This document shows positions 6,735-14,946 of a stretch of 43,209 nt of DNA, one piece after another; position 1 is the stretch's first letter; each line of letters begins with the position of its first letter. Position numbers and translations under genes: made by a program. The DNA is from an uncultured Clostridia bacterium (GTDB lineage Bacteria > Bacillota > Clostridia > Oscillospirales > Ruminococcaceae): positions 1 through 43,209 of the forward strand of contig CALXGR010000017.1 in assembly GCA_944387885.1 (NCBI GenBank), given 5' to 3'. The notes below the pieces were generated by a model. That model searched no databases. It was not told the origin of the DNA and saw only the letters and a program-made list of their open reading frames with translations.

Positions 6735-8861
6735 TTACCGGAGCTCCAGAAGGTCCTGACCGGGCTGAACAGTGCCCTGGGCCAGGGGAGTGAGGGAAGA
6801 ATACTCCTCGCTGTTGCAGAGGATAAGGGGGGTGACGGTGGAATATCCCGCCTGCTGGATGGCTTCCAGGTCAAAGGAGATGAGCAGGTCCCCCTTCTTT
6901 ACCTCCTGCCCGGCCTGGACATGGGGGGTAAAGTGCTTTCCTTCCAGCTTGACGGTGTCAATGCCGATGTGAAGAAGCAGTTCTGCACCCTGGGGAGTGA
7001 CCAGGCCGATGGCGTGATGGGTCTCGAACAGGTTATCCACGGTGCCGTCGGCGGGGGCGAAAAGCTTCCCCTGGGTGGGCTGAATGGCAATGCCATCCCC
7101 CAGAGCGCCGGAAGCAAAGGCTTCGTCGGGAACCTGGTCCAGGGGCATCACCTCACCGGCCAGAGGGCTGGCCAGCACCTGGGATTCATGGGCGGCCTTG
7201 GGGGCAGCTTCCTTGGCAGGAGCTGCAGGGGCGGGAACGGAAAGGGGAGCGTCAGCGGCAGGGGTCTCCAGATAATCTTCCAGGTTGGACTTGATGACGG
7301 AAACCTGGGGCCCGTAAATCACCTGGATGCCGTCCCCCTTGTGGACCACACCGGAAGCGCCGCTCTGCTTGAGCAGGTCGTCCCGGACCAGGGCGGGGTC
7401 ATGGACAGTCACCCGGAGCCGGGTGGCGCAGCAGTCCAGGTCGGACAGGTTGGGCTTGCCACCCAGACCGGCCAGGATCAGGGCGGAAACGGCATCCTCC
7501 CCGGCGGCAGCACCGGAGGCATCGGGACCTACCCCGGTCTTCTCCTTGAAGTCGGCACGGGTGTAGAGCTTGGTCTCCTCCCCGTCGGCTTCCCGGCCGG
7601 GGGTCTTCAGGTCAAACTTCCGGATCATAAAGGTGAAGGTGAAGTAGTAGAGGAAGAAGTAGACAACGCCGACTACTACAACCCAGATCCAGTGGGTCTT
7701 TTCGTTCCCCTGGAGAATACCGAAGAGGGTCAGGTCAATGAGGCCGCCGGAGAAGGTCATACCCACGCAGACATTGAGCATGTGCATGAGCATGTAGGCC
7801 AGACCGGCATAGACACAGTGGACCGCATACATGGCGGGAGCCACAAAGAGGAAGGTGAACTCCAAAGGCTCGGTGATACCGGTGAGCATGGAGGTGAGGG
7901 CGGCGGAGAGAAGCAGACCGGCCACCACCTTCCGCTTTTCGGGGCGGGCGGTGCGGTACATGGCCAGAGCGGCTCCGGGCAGGCCGAAGATCATCAGGGG
8001 GAACTTGCCGGCCATAAACCGGGTGGCCTCCACCGAGAACTGGGTCACATTCTTGGAAGCCAGCTCGGCAAAGAAGATGTTCTGGGCGCCCTGGACGGTG
8101 ACCCCGTCAATGATGGCGGTGCCGCCCACTGCGGTCTGCCAGAAGGGCATATAGAATACATGGTGAAGTCCGAAGGGAATGAGGGCCCGTTCAATGAGAC
8201 CGTAAATCCAGGTGCCGGCGTAGCCGGAGACCAGAACCAGGTTGCCCAGCATGCCAATGCCGGTCTGGACCACAGGCCAGACAAAGAACATGGCAATGCC
8301 TACCAGCAGGTAGACGGCGGTACAGACAATGGGAACGAACCGGGTGCCGCCGAAGAAGGAAAGGACCTGGGGCAGCTGGATCTTATAGAACCGGTTGTGG
8401 AGGGCAGCCACACCCAGACCAACAATGATACCGCCGAACACGCCCATCTGAAGGGTGGTGATGCCCAGCATGGAGGTGGTGGTGTTGGGGGCCATGGCTT
8501 CCACACCGCCGGCGGCATGGATCATGGCGCTGATGGCGGTGTTCATGACCAGGTAGGCAATGGCGCCGGAGAGGGCCGCAACCTCTTTTTCCTTCTTGGC
8601 CATGCCGATGGCCACGCCCATGGCAAAGAGAAGGGCCAGGTTGTTGAAGATGGCGCTGCCGCACTGGTTCATAATGTCCAGCACAGTGTATACGGCGCTG
8701 CCGGGATAGATGACTCCGGTCAGGTTGTAGGCTTCCAGCATGGTCTCGTTGGTGAAGGAGCTGCCGATACCCAGCAGCAGACCTGCCACCGGAAGCAGGG
8801 CGATGGGGAGCATGAAGGAGCGGCCGACCCGCTGCAATACTCCGAAAATCTTGTCTTTCAT
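6735..8861 (-). CDS. PTS permease EIICBA, glucose/maltose type
   Basis: A 708-residue three-domain phosphotransferase permease that imports and phosphorylates a sugar. The EIIC membrane domain (about 1-430) has about ten hydrophobic segments and the glucose-superfamily ALTSMLTGITEPLEFTFLF block. EIIB (about 455-550) carries the phospho-cysteine in CATRLRV (Cys478). An Ala/Pro linker leads to EIIA (about 590-708), with the active-site histidines in ETHHAIGL and LLLHIGIDTV. Start at ATG 8861 (AGGAGG 7 nt upstream) gives the usual N-terminus MKDKIFGVLQRVGRSFMLPI. The EIIBC order and fused EIIA match PtsG/MalP-type proteins, so glucose, maltose or a related sugar is likely. Expression is controlled by the RAT/terminator switch just upstream and the neighbouring antiterminator. 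Confidence 0.92.
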   Translation of the reverse strand: MKDKIFGVLQRVGRSFMLPIALLPVAGLLLGIGSSFTNETMLEAYNLTGVIYPGSAVYTVLDIMNQCGSAIFNNLALLFAMGVAIGMAKKEKEVAALSGAIAYLVMNTAISAMIHAAGGVEAMAPNTTTSMLGITTLQMGVFGGIIVGLGVAALHNRFYKIQLPQVLSFFGGTRFVPIVCTAVYLLVGIAMFFVWPVVQTGIGMLGNLVLVSGYAGTWIYGLIERALIPFGLHHVFYMPFWQTAVGGTAIIDGVTVQGAQNIFFAELASKNVTQFSVEATRFMAGKFPLMIFGLPGAALAMYRTARPEKRKVVAGLLLSAALTSMLTGITEPLEFTFLFVAPAMYAVHCVYAGLAYMLMHMLNVCVGMTFSGGLIDLTLFGILQGNEKTHWIWVVVVGVVYFFLYYFTFTFMIRKFDLKTPGREADGEETKLYTRADFKEKTGVGPDASGAAAGEDAVSALILAGLGGKPNLSDLDCCATRLRVTVHDPALVRDDLLKQSGASGVVHKGDGIQVIYGPQVSVIKSNLEDYLETPAADAPLSVPAPAAPAKEAAPKAAHESQVLASPLAGEVMPLDQVPDEAFASGALGDGIAIQPTQGKLFAPADGTVDNLFETHHAIGLVTPQGAELLLHIGIDTVKLEGKHFTPHVQAGQEVKKGDLLISFDLEAIQQAGYSTVTPLILCNSEEYSSLTPLAQGTVQPGQDLLELR

Positions 8862-8905
8862 ACAGATTCCTCCTGAAAAAAGAAAAGGTTGAAAAAGGGT
8901 ATATA

Positions 8906-8993
8906 TAAAAACAGACCCATACGACCCTGTCCTTTCGGGGCAGAGCCATACAGGTCTAGCCTGCACAGAAATCGGTGGGTGCAGTAACTATCC
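8906..8993 (-). promoter_or_regulatory. RAT antiterminator and overlapping terminator before the PTS gene
   Basis: Reading the minus strand, GGATAGTTACTG begins at 8993 and GCAGGCTAGACC ends at 8953, matching the ribonucleic antiterminator (RAT) bound by LicT/SacY-type proteins. The last bases (AGACC) are also the first bases of a roughly 20-bp terminator stem (8957-8913, loop GAAA, several G-U pairs, one mismatch) followed by TTTTT. The two structures are mutually exclusive, as expected for a transcription switch. This RAT is 41 nt rather than the usual 29-30 because its apical stem is extended by CTGCAC/GTGCAG. Confidence 0.85.
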
Positions 8994-9017
8994 AGTCAAA
9001 TTCAGTTGTAAAAAGGG

Positions 9018-9884
9018 TCAGGAGACAGGCTCCTCCAAATCGCCCGCCACCCGCTTGAGATGGATGGTCAGGTAGATCAGCTCCTCCTGGGAGAGGGTCT
9101 TGTTCCAGGCGGTCTGGATGTATTGGCCCACTTCCTGGGCGCATTGGTAATGGCGGGGACAGCTCTGGGCAATGAGGGCCCGGAAGGAGGCGTCGCTCTG
9201 GGCGGGGGAATCCTCCATCAGCTTATCCTGGAACAGCCGCTGGGCAAAGTACCGCAGGTGCACCACAAACCGGTGAAAGTTGAGGGACTGCCGGTCAAAG
9301 CTGCTGCCCTCCCCGTAAAAACCTTCCACCACCCCGATGACCCCGTCAATGAGCTGGGTGATCTGGTACATCTCGCTCATCTTGGTGTTGAGCTGGGCGT
9401 TTACAATGTGAAGGGCAATGAAGGAGGCTTCGTCCGGGTGAAGGGTGACCCCCAGATTTTCCTGGACCAGTTCCAGGCACCGCTGACCCAGCTGGTACTC
9501 GGTGGGGTAGTAGCAGAGGATGTTCCCGGCCAGAGGATTCTCGAACTCAATGCCTTGTTCCTTCCGCTGGATGGCAAAGCTCAGATGGTCGGCCAGGGTG
9601 ATGAGAAGGCTCTCGTTCAAGGGCTGGGGGATGGCGGCTTTTATCATCCCGATCATCTCCTCGGTCAGCCGGAGATGTTCCAGGGGAATCTGCTCCACCA
9701 GCTCCCGCAGCTTCCGCTGCTCCGCTTTCCCCTCCATCCGGTAGACTTTTTCCACCTGGGCGGGGTCCACAAACTGGGCTACCTTCCGGCCAAAGCCCAG
9801 GCCCCGGCCGGTAACGATCATTTCGCTGCCTTTTTCATCAATGACACAGAGGATGTTGTTGTTGATCACCTTTTTGATCCGCAC
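9018..9884 (-). CDS. BglG/LicT-family transcription antiterminator
   Basis: A 288-residue RNA-binding antiterminator. Residues 1-56 are the CAT RNA-binding domain (VRIKKVINNNILCVIDEKGS...GFGRK). Two PTS-regulation domains follow (about 65-170 and 171-280), with the four conserved regulatory histidines at 100 (LADHLSFA), 159 (ALHIVNAQ), 209 (VVHLRYFA) and 275 (TIHLKRV). The start is a GTG at 9884, preceded by GGAGGAGGG; no ATG gives the canonical N-terminus. It precedes the PTS gene on the same strand, so EIIB-type phosphorylation of PRD1 by its own permease and HPr-type activation of PRD2 are expected from family knowledge. A RAT in front of its own gene suggests autoregulation. Confidence 0.93.
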   Translation of the reverse strand: MRIKKVINNNILCVIDEKGSEMIVTGRGLGFGRKVAQFVDPAQVEKVYRMEGKAEQRKLRELVEQIPLEHLRLTEEMIGMIKAAIPQPLNESLLITLADHLSFAIQRKEQGIEFENPLAGNILCYYPTEYQLGQRCLELVQENLGVTLHPDEASFIALHIVNAQLNTKMSEMYQITQLIDGVIGVVEGFYGEGSSFDRQSLNFHRFVVHLRYFAQRLFQDKLMEDSPAQSDASFRALIAQSCPRHYQCAQEVGQYIQTAWNKTLSQEELIYLTIHLKRVAGDLEEPVS

Positions 9885-9915
9885 AGCTGACACCCTCCTC
9901 CTCTCGGCGGCGGGT

Positions 9916-10006
9916 AAAAAAAATACCAGCCCCATCAAACACCATTCCTGCAACAAGAAGAAGGTCTTAACGGAGTTGGTCTAGCCCGCATTACCGGTAA
10001 CAATCC
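9916..10006 (-). promoter_or_regulatory. RAT antiterminator and terminator before the antiterminator gene
   Basis: On the minus strand 10006-9978 reads as a canonical 29-nt RAT (GGATTGTTACCGG ... GCGGGCTAGACC). Downstream, ACCAACTCC (starting in the RAT 3' end) can pair with GGGGCTGGT, followed by eight T residues (9923-9916), giving a competing terminator with a long loop. It lies between the promoter at 10042-10070 and the GTG start, so the antiterminator gates its own transcription. Confidence 0.75.
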
Positions 10007-10041
10007 AACCAGGCCCACCGGGGCCACTGATCACTGGATAA

Positions 10042-10070
10042 AGAATACCACTCCCCAAAGGGGAAGTCAA
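10042..10070 (-). promoter_or_regulatory. sigma-A promoter of the antiterminator/PTS operon
   Basis: On the minus strand TTGACT (10070-10065) and TATTCT (10047-10042) are 17 bases apart. The spacer holds the palindrome CCCCTTTGGGG. The RAT starts about 36 bases downstream of the -10 box. Confidence 0.8.
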
Positions 10071-10225
10071 CGGTTTTTCCTGATATACCAGGGATTTTGG
10101 CAGGTTGCCATATTTTCCCGGGGCTCTTTTGGTCAGGCTGACAAAAATATATCAGGCGGACAACTGTTTACAAGAAGGAAACATTTTGGAGATAAAGTAA
10201 AGGTAATGAAAAAGGAGATGATTTT

Positions 10226-10948
10226 ATGAAAAGGCTTTCCCTTCTGGCGGGGGCTGCCCTTCTGCTGGCCCTTCTGGCCGGGTGCGCTGGGGTGCAGGAC
10301 CCGCCTGCCCCCACCCCCTCGGTGACCCCTGTCCCCGAGATGACCTCTTCTCCCACCCCGTCCCCGGAACCCACCCCCGACCCTATGGCAGGCCAGGAGG
10401 CGGACTCCACCGACCAGTTCCTTACCCCGGACCAGGAGGAGGTATTCCAGCAGGCCCGGGAGGCCACCTACACCCTTCAGGGGCTGGGGGACAACATCGT
10501 CAGCTTTGGCTTTGTCCAGCAGTCCGGCGACGGCAGCTTTGTGGACCAGGTGGAGGGGGAATATTACCTGTTTGAAAACTCCTATGAGGAATATGTCCAG
10601 CTGATGGAAAGCATTTTCACCCGGAATGTGCTGGATGACCCCCGGTACAGCCTGGACCGGAAATTCATAGATTATAATGGCCAGCTGGCCTGCTATGGAG
10701 GGCCGGGAGGCTGTTCCATGACCATGGTGGAAGGATATACCCGGTATGTGGAGGAGGAATACCCCGACACCTACCGGCTGGAATACCGGGATGGGGAGAA
10801 GGTGGAATTCACCCTCATTGCCCACTACGACGCCAACTGGGACAAGGGAGAGTCCATGGAGGTGTATACGGCGGAATATCCCATCCGGCTGGTGAACACC
10901 GCCCAGGGCTGGCGGGTGGACCTGTTCCACTCCGCCGTGTACGGCTGA
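10226..10948 (+). CDS. putative lipoprotein, unknown function
   Basis: A 240-residue predicted lipoprotein. The signal peptide ends in LLAGC at about residue 20 and is followed by a Pro/Thr/Ser-rich wall-spanning linker (about 25-55). The C-terminal domain (about 65-240) has a YTLQGLGDNIVSFGF segment, then ENSYEEYVQLMESIFTRNVL and a closing RLVNTAQGWRVDLF. The layout (a Y-x-x-L-x-x-IF helix, then beta strands ending in a W-R-V motif) recalls small secreted IseA-like inhibitors of cell-wall peptidases, but that is a weak resemblance. Good ribosome site (AAAGGAGATG). It is transcribed alone and closed by a bidirectional terminator. Confidence 0.8.
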   Translation: MKRLSLLAGAALLLALLAGCAGVQDPPAPTPSVTPVPEMTSSPTPSPEPTPDPMAGQEADSTDQFLTPDQEEVFQQAREATYTLQGLGDNIVSFGFVQQSGDGSFVDQVEGEYYLFENSYEEYVQLMESIFTRNVLDDPRYSLDRKFIDYNGQLACYGGPGGCSMTMVEGYTRYVEEEYPDTYRLEYRDGEKVEFTLIAHYDANWDKGESMEVYTAEYPIRLVNTAQGWRVDLFHSAVYG

Positions 10949-10954
10949 TAAAAA

Positions 10955-10993
10955 CAGAAAGGGAGCCTTCCCCCGGGAAGGCTCCCTTGTTTT
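10955..10993. terminator. bidirectional terminator
   Basis: GGGAGCCTTCCC and GGGAAGGCTCCC pair perfectly over a 2-nt centre, with TTGTTTT on the right and, on the other strand, TTTCTGTTTTT. It separates two convergent genes. Confidence 0.9.
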
Positions 10994-12245
10994 ATCGCCG
11001 GAAAACTGCGGCAGCGGTGACCAGGACCATGAAAAGGGTGGTCAGAAGGGTGGAGATCCAGAAAGCGGCGCCCCCCTCCGACAGTATCTGGACAATGGAG
11101 AGGACCGAGGCCAGAATGGAGACGATACCGAAAAGGGTAATCAGGTTGAAGATGGTCTCGTTCCGGGCCCGCTCCACCTCCTCCTGGTGGGCGGCCAGCA
11201 GATTCAGCTTGTCGGTCACATCGCTGATGGCGGCAGGAATGTCGTTTACCTCCAGCAGGTTGGCGTAAATCTGCTTTACATTGTGCCACCGGGACAGATT
11301 GGCGGGAACCACCGTGCCGAAAGCCCGGAAATTGAGCATCAGGTTTTTCAGGCTCCTGATTTCCTTCTTCTCCAGGCTCACCATAAGCTGGGTGAACCGG
11401 AGACAGGTATACTTTTCATAGAGAGCCAGCAGCACCACCGGCAGCCCGTCCCGGGCCTGGGCCCGGCGCTCGGCCTCCAGGTCCATCTCCGGGTCGGCGG
11501 TAATGTAGGAGATGGTCTGGCTGGCCACACAGCAGCCCCACCGGTATTTGTCCCGGGCCAGATTCCGGGCGGCGTAAACATACCGGATGTCCTCCTCCGC
11601 CTGGTCCTGGGCAGGGGCCTGGGGAGATTTCATCTTGTGGAGGGAGAAGGTGATCTGCCGCAGTTCTTCCAGGGTCTGGAACCACCGGGGCATGACCCCG
11701 AAAATGTAGGCGTAGTTGTCCAGCAGCCAGGGGGAATCCCCGGGGAAGAATTTTTCCAGCCCCAAAGGCTCCATCAGCCGGGAGAGCCACCGGTCCAGGT
11801 CAAGGGGATGGGATGCCCCCGTCTCGTCCAGCCAGAAGAAGGGGGCCTCGTTTTTGGCAAAGCCCGGGTTGCAGACGGCGGCCAGGGTCTCCATCCTGTC
11901 AAAGGAGAGCCCCAGACAGAGGAAGGCCACCTGGGTGTGGAAGAGGTAAAGGTAGGAACGGTCCAGGGTGAAGGTGAATTCCTGGTCCGGCTCCCCCACC
12001 CGGAAGGAGACCGGCTGACCCTCCAAAGGCCGGGTGAGAAGCTCCGGTTCCAGACAGACTCCCCAGCCCACCGAGCCGGGACCGTCCTTCACCAGCATGG
12101 CCTTGATGTTCTGGTTCAGGTCGGGGGTGGCGGGGACCAGGGGGTTCCCCCAGGCCGCCAGCTTTTTCCGGTCCAGGTCCTGGGGCCGGAATTTCAAAGG
12201 AAGGATGAGAAAACAGCCGTATCGGGCTTCTTGTACCATATCCAT
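10992..12245 (-). CDS. uncharacterised protein with two C-terminal membrane helices
   Basis: A 417-residue protein. The first 340 residues are soluble, with regions rich in Trp/Phe/Leu and a block HKMKSPQAPAQDQAEEDIRY. A long helical stretch (about 325-365) leads into two hydrophobic helices at about 365-388 and 395-414 (IFNLITLFGIVSILASVLSI, FWISTLLTTLFMVLVTAAAV), with a short basic tail. A long helix followed by two C-terminal membrane helices is the topology of CorA-type channels, but no GMN motif is present, so this is only topological. ATG 12245 follows AAAGGAGG; a consensus promoter lies 40 bases upstream. Family not recognised. Confidence 0.8.
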   Translation of the reverse strand: MDMVQEARYGCFLILPLKFRPQDLDRKKLAAWGNPLVPATPDLNQNIKAMLVKDGPGSVGWGVCLEPELLTRPLEGQPVSFRVGEPDQEFTFTLDRSYLYLFHTQVAFLCLGLSFDRMETLAAVCNPGFAKNEAPFFWLDETGASHPLDLDRWLSRLMEPLGLEKFFPGDSPWLLDNYAYIFGVMPRWFQTLEELRQITFSLHKMKSPQAPAQDQAEEDIRYVYAARNLARDKYRWGCCVASQTISYITADPEMDLEAERRAQARDGLPVVLLALYEKYTCLRFTQLMVSLEKKEIRSLKNLMLNFRAFGTVVPANLSRWHNVKQIYANLLEVNDIPAAISDVTDKLNLLAAHQEEVERARNETIFNLITLFGIVSILASVLSIVQILSEGGAAFWISTLLTTLFMVLVTAAAVFRR

Positions 12246-12281
12246 GGAGAGTCCTCCTTTTGGCAGAATGTCTTTGAAAAT

Positions 12282-12310
12282 ATTGTATGCCTTTGAGGGA
12301 AACTTGTCAA
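12282..12310 (-). promoter_or_regulatory. sigma-A promoter
   Basis: On the minus strand TTGACA (12310-12305) and TACAAT (12287-12282) are spaced by 17 bases. It drives the membrane-protein gene starting at 12245. Confidence 0.85.
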
Positions 12311-12336
12311 AATAAAGCGAAAAAATCTCACAAAAG

Positions 12337-12367
12337 CCCCGCTCCCGGCAAAGCACCGAAAGCGGGG
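12337..12367 (-). terminator. terminator of the sugar ABC/malQ operon
   Basis: CCCCGCT/AGCGGGG stem with an inner CGG/CCG helix. On the minus strand it is followed by CTTTTGTGAGATTTTTT. It lies 20 bases past the malQ stop. Confidence 0.75.
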
Positions 12368-12388
12368 ACGGGAAGGAGAAGGAAATTT

Positions 12389-13867
12389 TCAGGCAAGGCG
12401 GCCGTACAGCTCCAGCTGCCGGTGAATTTTGGCGGCCAGGGCGTCGTCAAAGGCCCCGGGCAAAGCCCGCCAACACCAGTTCCCTCCCAGGGTGGAGGGG
12501 GTGTTCATCCGGCTGCTGTGGCCCAGGCCCAGCAGGTCCTGAGCCTGGACAATGGCCAGGTCTCCCACGCTGCCCCAGACGGCGGCCATCATCCCCCAGT
12601 GATACCCTTCCTCCCGGGTCAGCCGGAGATACTCCACTGCCAGGGCGGTGTCATCGGCGGGGGCGGTGTCAAACCAGCCCAGAATGGGCTCGTTGTCGTG
12701 GGTGCCGGTGTAGACCACACAGTTCCGGGGATAGGTGTGGGGAAGGTAATCCCCTCCGTCCCGGCTGTCAAAACCGAATTCCAGCACCTTCATGCCGGGG
12801 AATCCGCTGTCCGCCAGAAGCTGGCGCACGTCGGGGGTCAAAAAGCCCAGGTCCTCGGCAATGATGGGCAGCCTGCCCAGGGCTTTCTCCACCGCACGGA
12901 ACAGGGCCATGCCGGGACCGGTCCGCCACTGTCCGTTGCAGGCATCGGTGCTGCCGTAGGGGATGGAGTAGTATCCCGCAAAGCCCCGGAAATGGTCGAT
13001 GCGGAGGATGTCATAGGTGCTGCAAAGCACCTGGATGCGGCGGATCCACCAGGTATAGCCGTCCCGGGCCATGGCATCCCAGTCATAGAGGGGGTTCCCC
13101 CAGAGCTGACCGGTGGCGGAGAATCCGTCAGGGGGGCAGCCTGCCACCTGGGTGGGAAGCAGGTTTTCGTCCAGCTGGAAGGCGGAAGGGTCACTCCAGA
13201 CATCCACGCTGTCCGCTGCCACATAGATGGGCAGGTCTCCGATGATTCGGATTCCCCGGCTGTTGGCGTACTCTTTCAGGGCCCGCCACTGGGAGAAGAA
13301 CAGGTACTGGACTCCCTTCCAGAAGTCCACATCCTCCCCCAGCTCCTCCCGGGCCTGGGCCAGAGCCTGGGGTTCCCGGTTTTTCAAAGGCTGGGGCCAC
13401 TGGGTCCAGGGTCCGCCCCCGTTCTTGTTCTTGAGGGCCATAAAGAGGGCGTAGTCCTCCAGCCAGAACTGGTTTTCCCGGCAGAAGGTCTGGTACTGGT
13501 GGGGGGCCTGGGCCAGAAGCCGGCGGCAGGCAAGGGCCAGCACCCGGAACCGGTTCTGGTACAGAAGGCCGTAGTCTACCCGGGCCGGGTCATCCCCCCA
13601 GGGCAGGTTCTGGTATTCGGATTTCTGGAGCAGGCCTTCCTCCTCCAGCAAATCCAGGTCAATGAAATAGGGGTTGCCCGCAAAGGTGGAGAAGGACTGG
13701 TAGGGACTGTCCCCATAGCTGGTGGGGCAGATGGGCAGGAGCTGCCAGTACTTCATCCCGGAACGGACAAGAAAATCAACAAATGACCGTGCGGTCTGTC
13801 CCATGGTCCCCATCCCGTAGGGGGAGGGAAGACTGGACAGATGCAACAGCACACCGGCTGCACGCAA
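12389..13867 (-). CDS. malQ: 4-alpha-glucanotransferase (amylomaltase)
   Basis: A 492-residue GH77 enzyme that transfers alpha-1,4-glucan segments between maltodextrins and releases glucose. The N-terminus GVLLHLSSLPSPYGMG and the YWQLLPICPTSYGDSPYQ block are typical. Catalytic residues are visible in ILRIDHFRGF (nucleophile Asp), IIAEDLGF (acid/base Glu) and YTGTHDNEP (stabilising Asp). Length is normal for MalQ. The start is a TTG at 13867, preceded by AAGGAGGAACG; no ATG gives the canonical N-terminus. It is last in an operon with a LacI regulator and a sugar ABC transporter, so imported maltodextrins are the likely substrate. Confidence 0.95.
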   Translation of the reverse strand: MRAAGVLLHLSSLPSPYGMGTMGQTARSFVDFLVRSGMKYWQLLPICPTSYGDSPYQSFSTFAGNPYFIDLDLLEEEGLLQKSEYQNLPWGDDPARVDYGLLYQNRFRVLALACRRLLAQAPHQYQTFCRENQFWLEDYALFMALKNKNGGGPWTQWPQPLKNREPQALAQAREELGEDVDFWKGVQYLFFSQWRALKEYANSRGIRIIGDLPIYVAADSVDVWSDPSAFQLDENLLPTQVAGCPPDGFSATGQLWGNPLYDWDAMARDGYTWWIRRIQVLCSTYDILRIDHFRGFAGYYSIPYGSTDACNGQWRTGPGMALFRAVEKALGRLPIIAEDLGFLTPDVRQLLADSGFPGMKVLEFGFDSRDGGDYLPHTYPRNCVVYTGTHDNEPILGWFDTAPADDTALAVEYLRLTREEGYHWGMMAAVWGSVGDLAIVQAQDLLGLGHSSRMNTPSTLGGNWCWRALPGAFDDALAAKIHRQLELYGRLA

Positions 13868-13893
13868 AGGTCGTTCCTCCTTTCGATGGTGGG

Positions 13894-14898
13894 TTAAAAC
13901 CGGAGCACGCTCTCCCCCTCCACCAGCTGATAGGGGACCAGCTCATGGACGGCAGGGGCATCCTCCTCAATGGACTGGATGAGAAGGGCGACCCCCCGCT
14001 CCGCCATTTTTTCCGCAGGCTGGCGGATGGTGGTAAGCCGGGGAATCAGGTATTCCCCCAGTTCCAGCCCGTCAAAGCCGCAGACCGAAACATCCTGGGG
14101 GACCCGGAGCCCGTGGTCCTGCAAAGCCCGGATGGCTCCGATGGCCATAATGTCACTGAACGCAAATACGGCGGTCAGGTTGGGTCGGGCGGCCAGCAGC
14201 TGTTCCATGGCCTTGTATCCCCCTTCCAGGGTATACCGGGCCTGGGCGTACCGGGTGGGGGCATCGTAGGAAAGCCCCAGCCGGGAAAAGGCGGACAGGC
14301 AGCCGCTGAGCCGGGCGGCGCTGGGCTGGCTGGAATCCAGGAAGCCCCCGATCAGCTCGATCTGCCGGTGGCCCTGGGACCAGAGATGATCGATCATCCG
14401 GGCGGCGGCGGACACGTCGTCCACGCTGACACTGGACAGATTCTCAATGGGCTGGCTGGCGGCGGTGTTGGTCATGAGCAGGCAGGGAACGCCCAGCTCG
14501 GTAAGCTGAGGGGTGAAGTTCTCCCGGTTGGAGCCCAGGAACACCACCCCCCGGGGCTTGTGTTCCCGGCAGATCTGCCGGGCCCGCTCCACCTCGTTGT
14601 CCGCCTCGTCTATGTAGTAGACCATGCTGCTGTACCCGGCGGCGGAACACTGGGCCTGGAGTTTTTCCAGCACCAGGGCAAAGAGCATATTGTGGGTGCC
14701 CTTTACGATCATGGCGATGCCCTGGGACTGCTGCTGTTTCAGGCGGCGGGCGTTGGTGTTGGGCTGGAATTTGTGCTTTTGAATCACCTCCAGAATCCGC
14801 TGGCGGGCCTGGGGGCTTACGTTGGGGTTGTTGTTCAAAACCCGGGAGACGGTGCCAACTGCATATCCGGCTTCCCTGGCAATATCTTTGATGGTCAT
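13894..14898 (-). CDS. LacI-family transcriptional regulator of the sugar ABC operon
   Basis: A 334-residue LacI/GalR regulator. Residues 1-50 are the helix-turn-helix and hinge helix (MTIKDIAREAGYAVGTVSRV, LNNNPNVSP, RRLKQQQ). The remainder is a periplasmic-binding-like effector domain with the usual FAFSDIMAIGAIRALQDHG and VSVCGFDGLELGEYL blocks. It lies inside the operon it probably controls, after the second permease and 26 bases before malQ. A near-perfect 20-bp palindrome upstream of the binding-protein gene (18134-18153) is its most likely operator. MalR-like control by maltose or maltodextrin is inference from the neighbours. Confidence 0.92.
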   Translation of the reverse strand: MTIKDIAREAGYAVGTVSRVLNNNPNVSPQARQRILEVIQKHKFQPNTNARRLKQQQSQGIAMIVKGTHNMLFALVLEKLQAQCSAAGYSSMVYYIDEADNEVERARQICREHKPRGVVFLGSNRENFTPQLTELGVPCLLMTNTAASQPIENLSSVSVDDVSAAARMIDHLWSQGHRQIELIGGFLDSSQPSAARLSGCLSAFSRLGLSYDAPTRYAQARYTLEGGYKAMEQLLAARPNLTAVFAFSDIMAIGAIRALQDHGLRVPQDVSVCGFDGLELGEYLIPRLTTIRQPAEKMAERGVALLIQSIEEDAPAVHELVPYQLVEGESVLRF

Positions 14899-14946
14899 GG
14901 GAAAGGCCTTCTTTCTTGGGAATTTCCCGGGAAGGGGCAGGGAAAT

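Noticed and set aside
6921..8876. 651-codon frame antisense to the PTS gene
   Set aside because: Gly/His/Gln-rich shadow; the PTS reading has all active-site residues.
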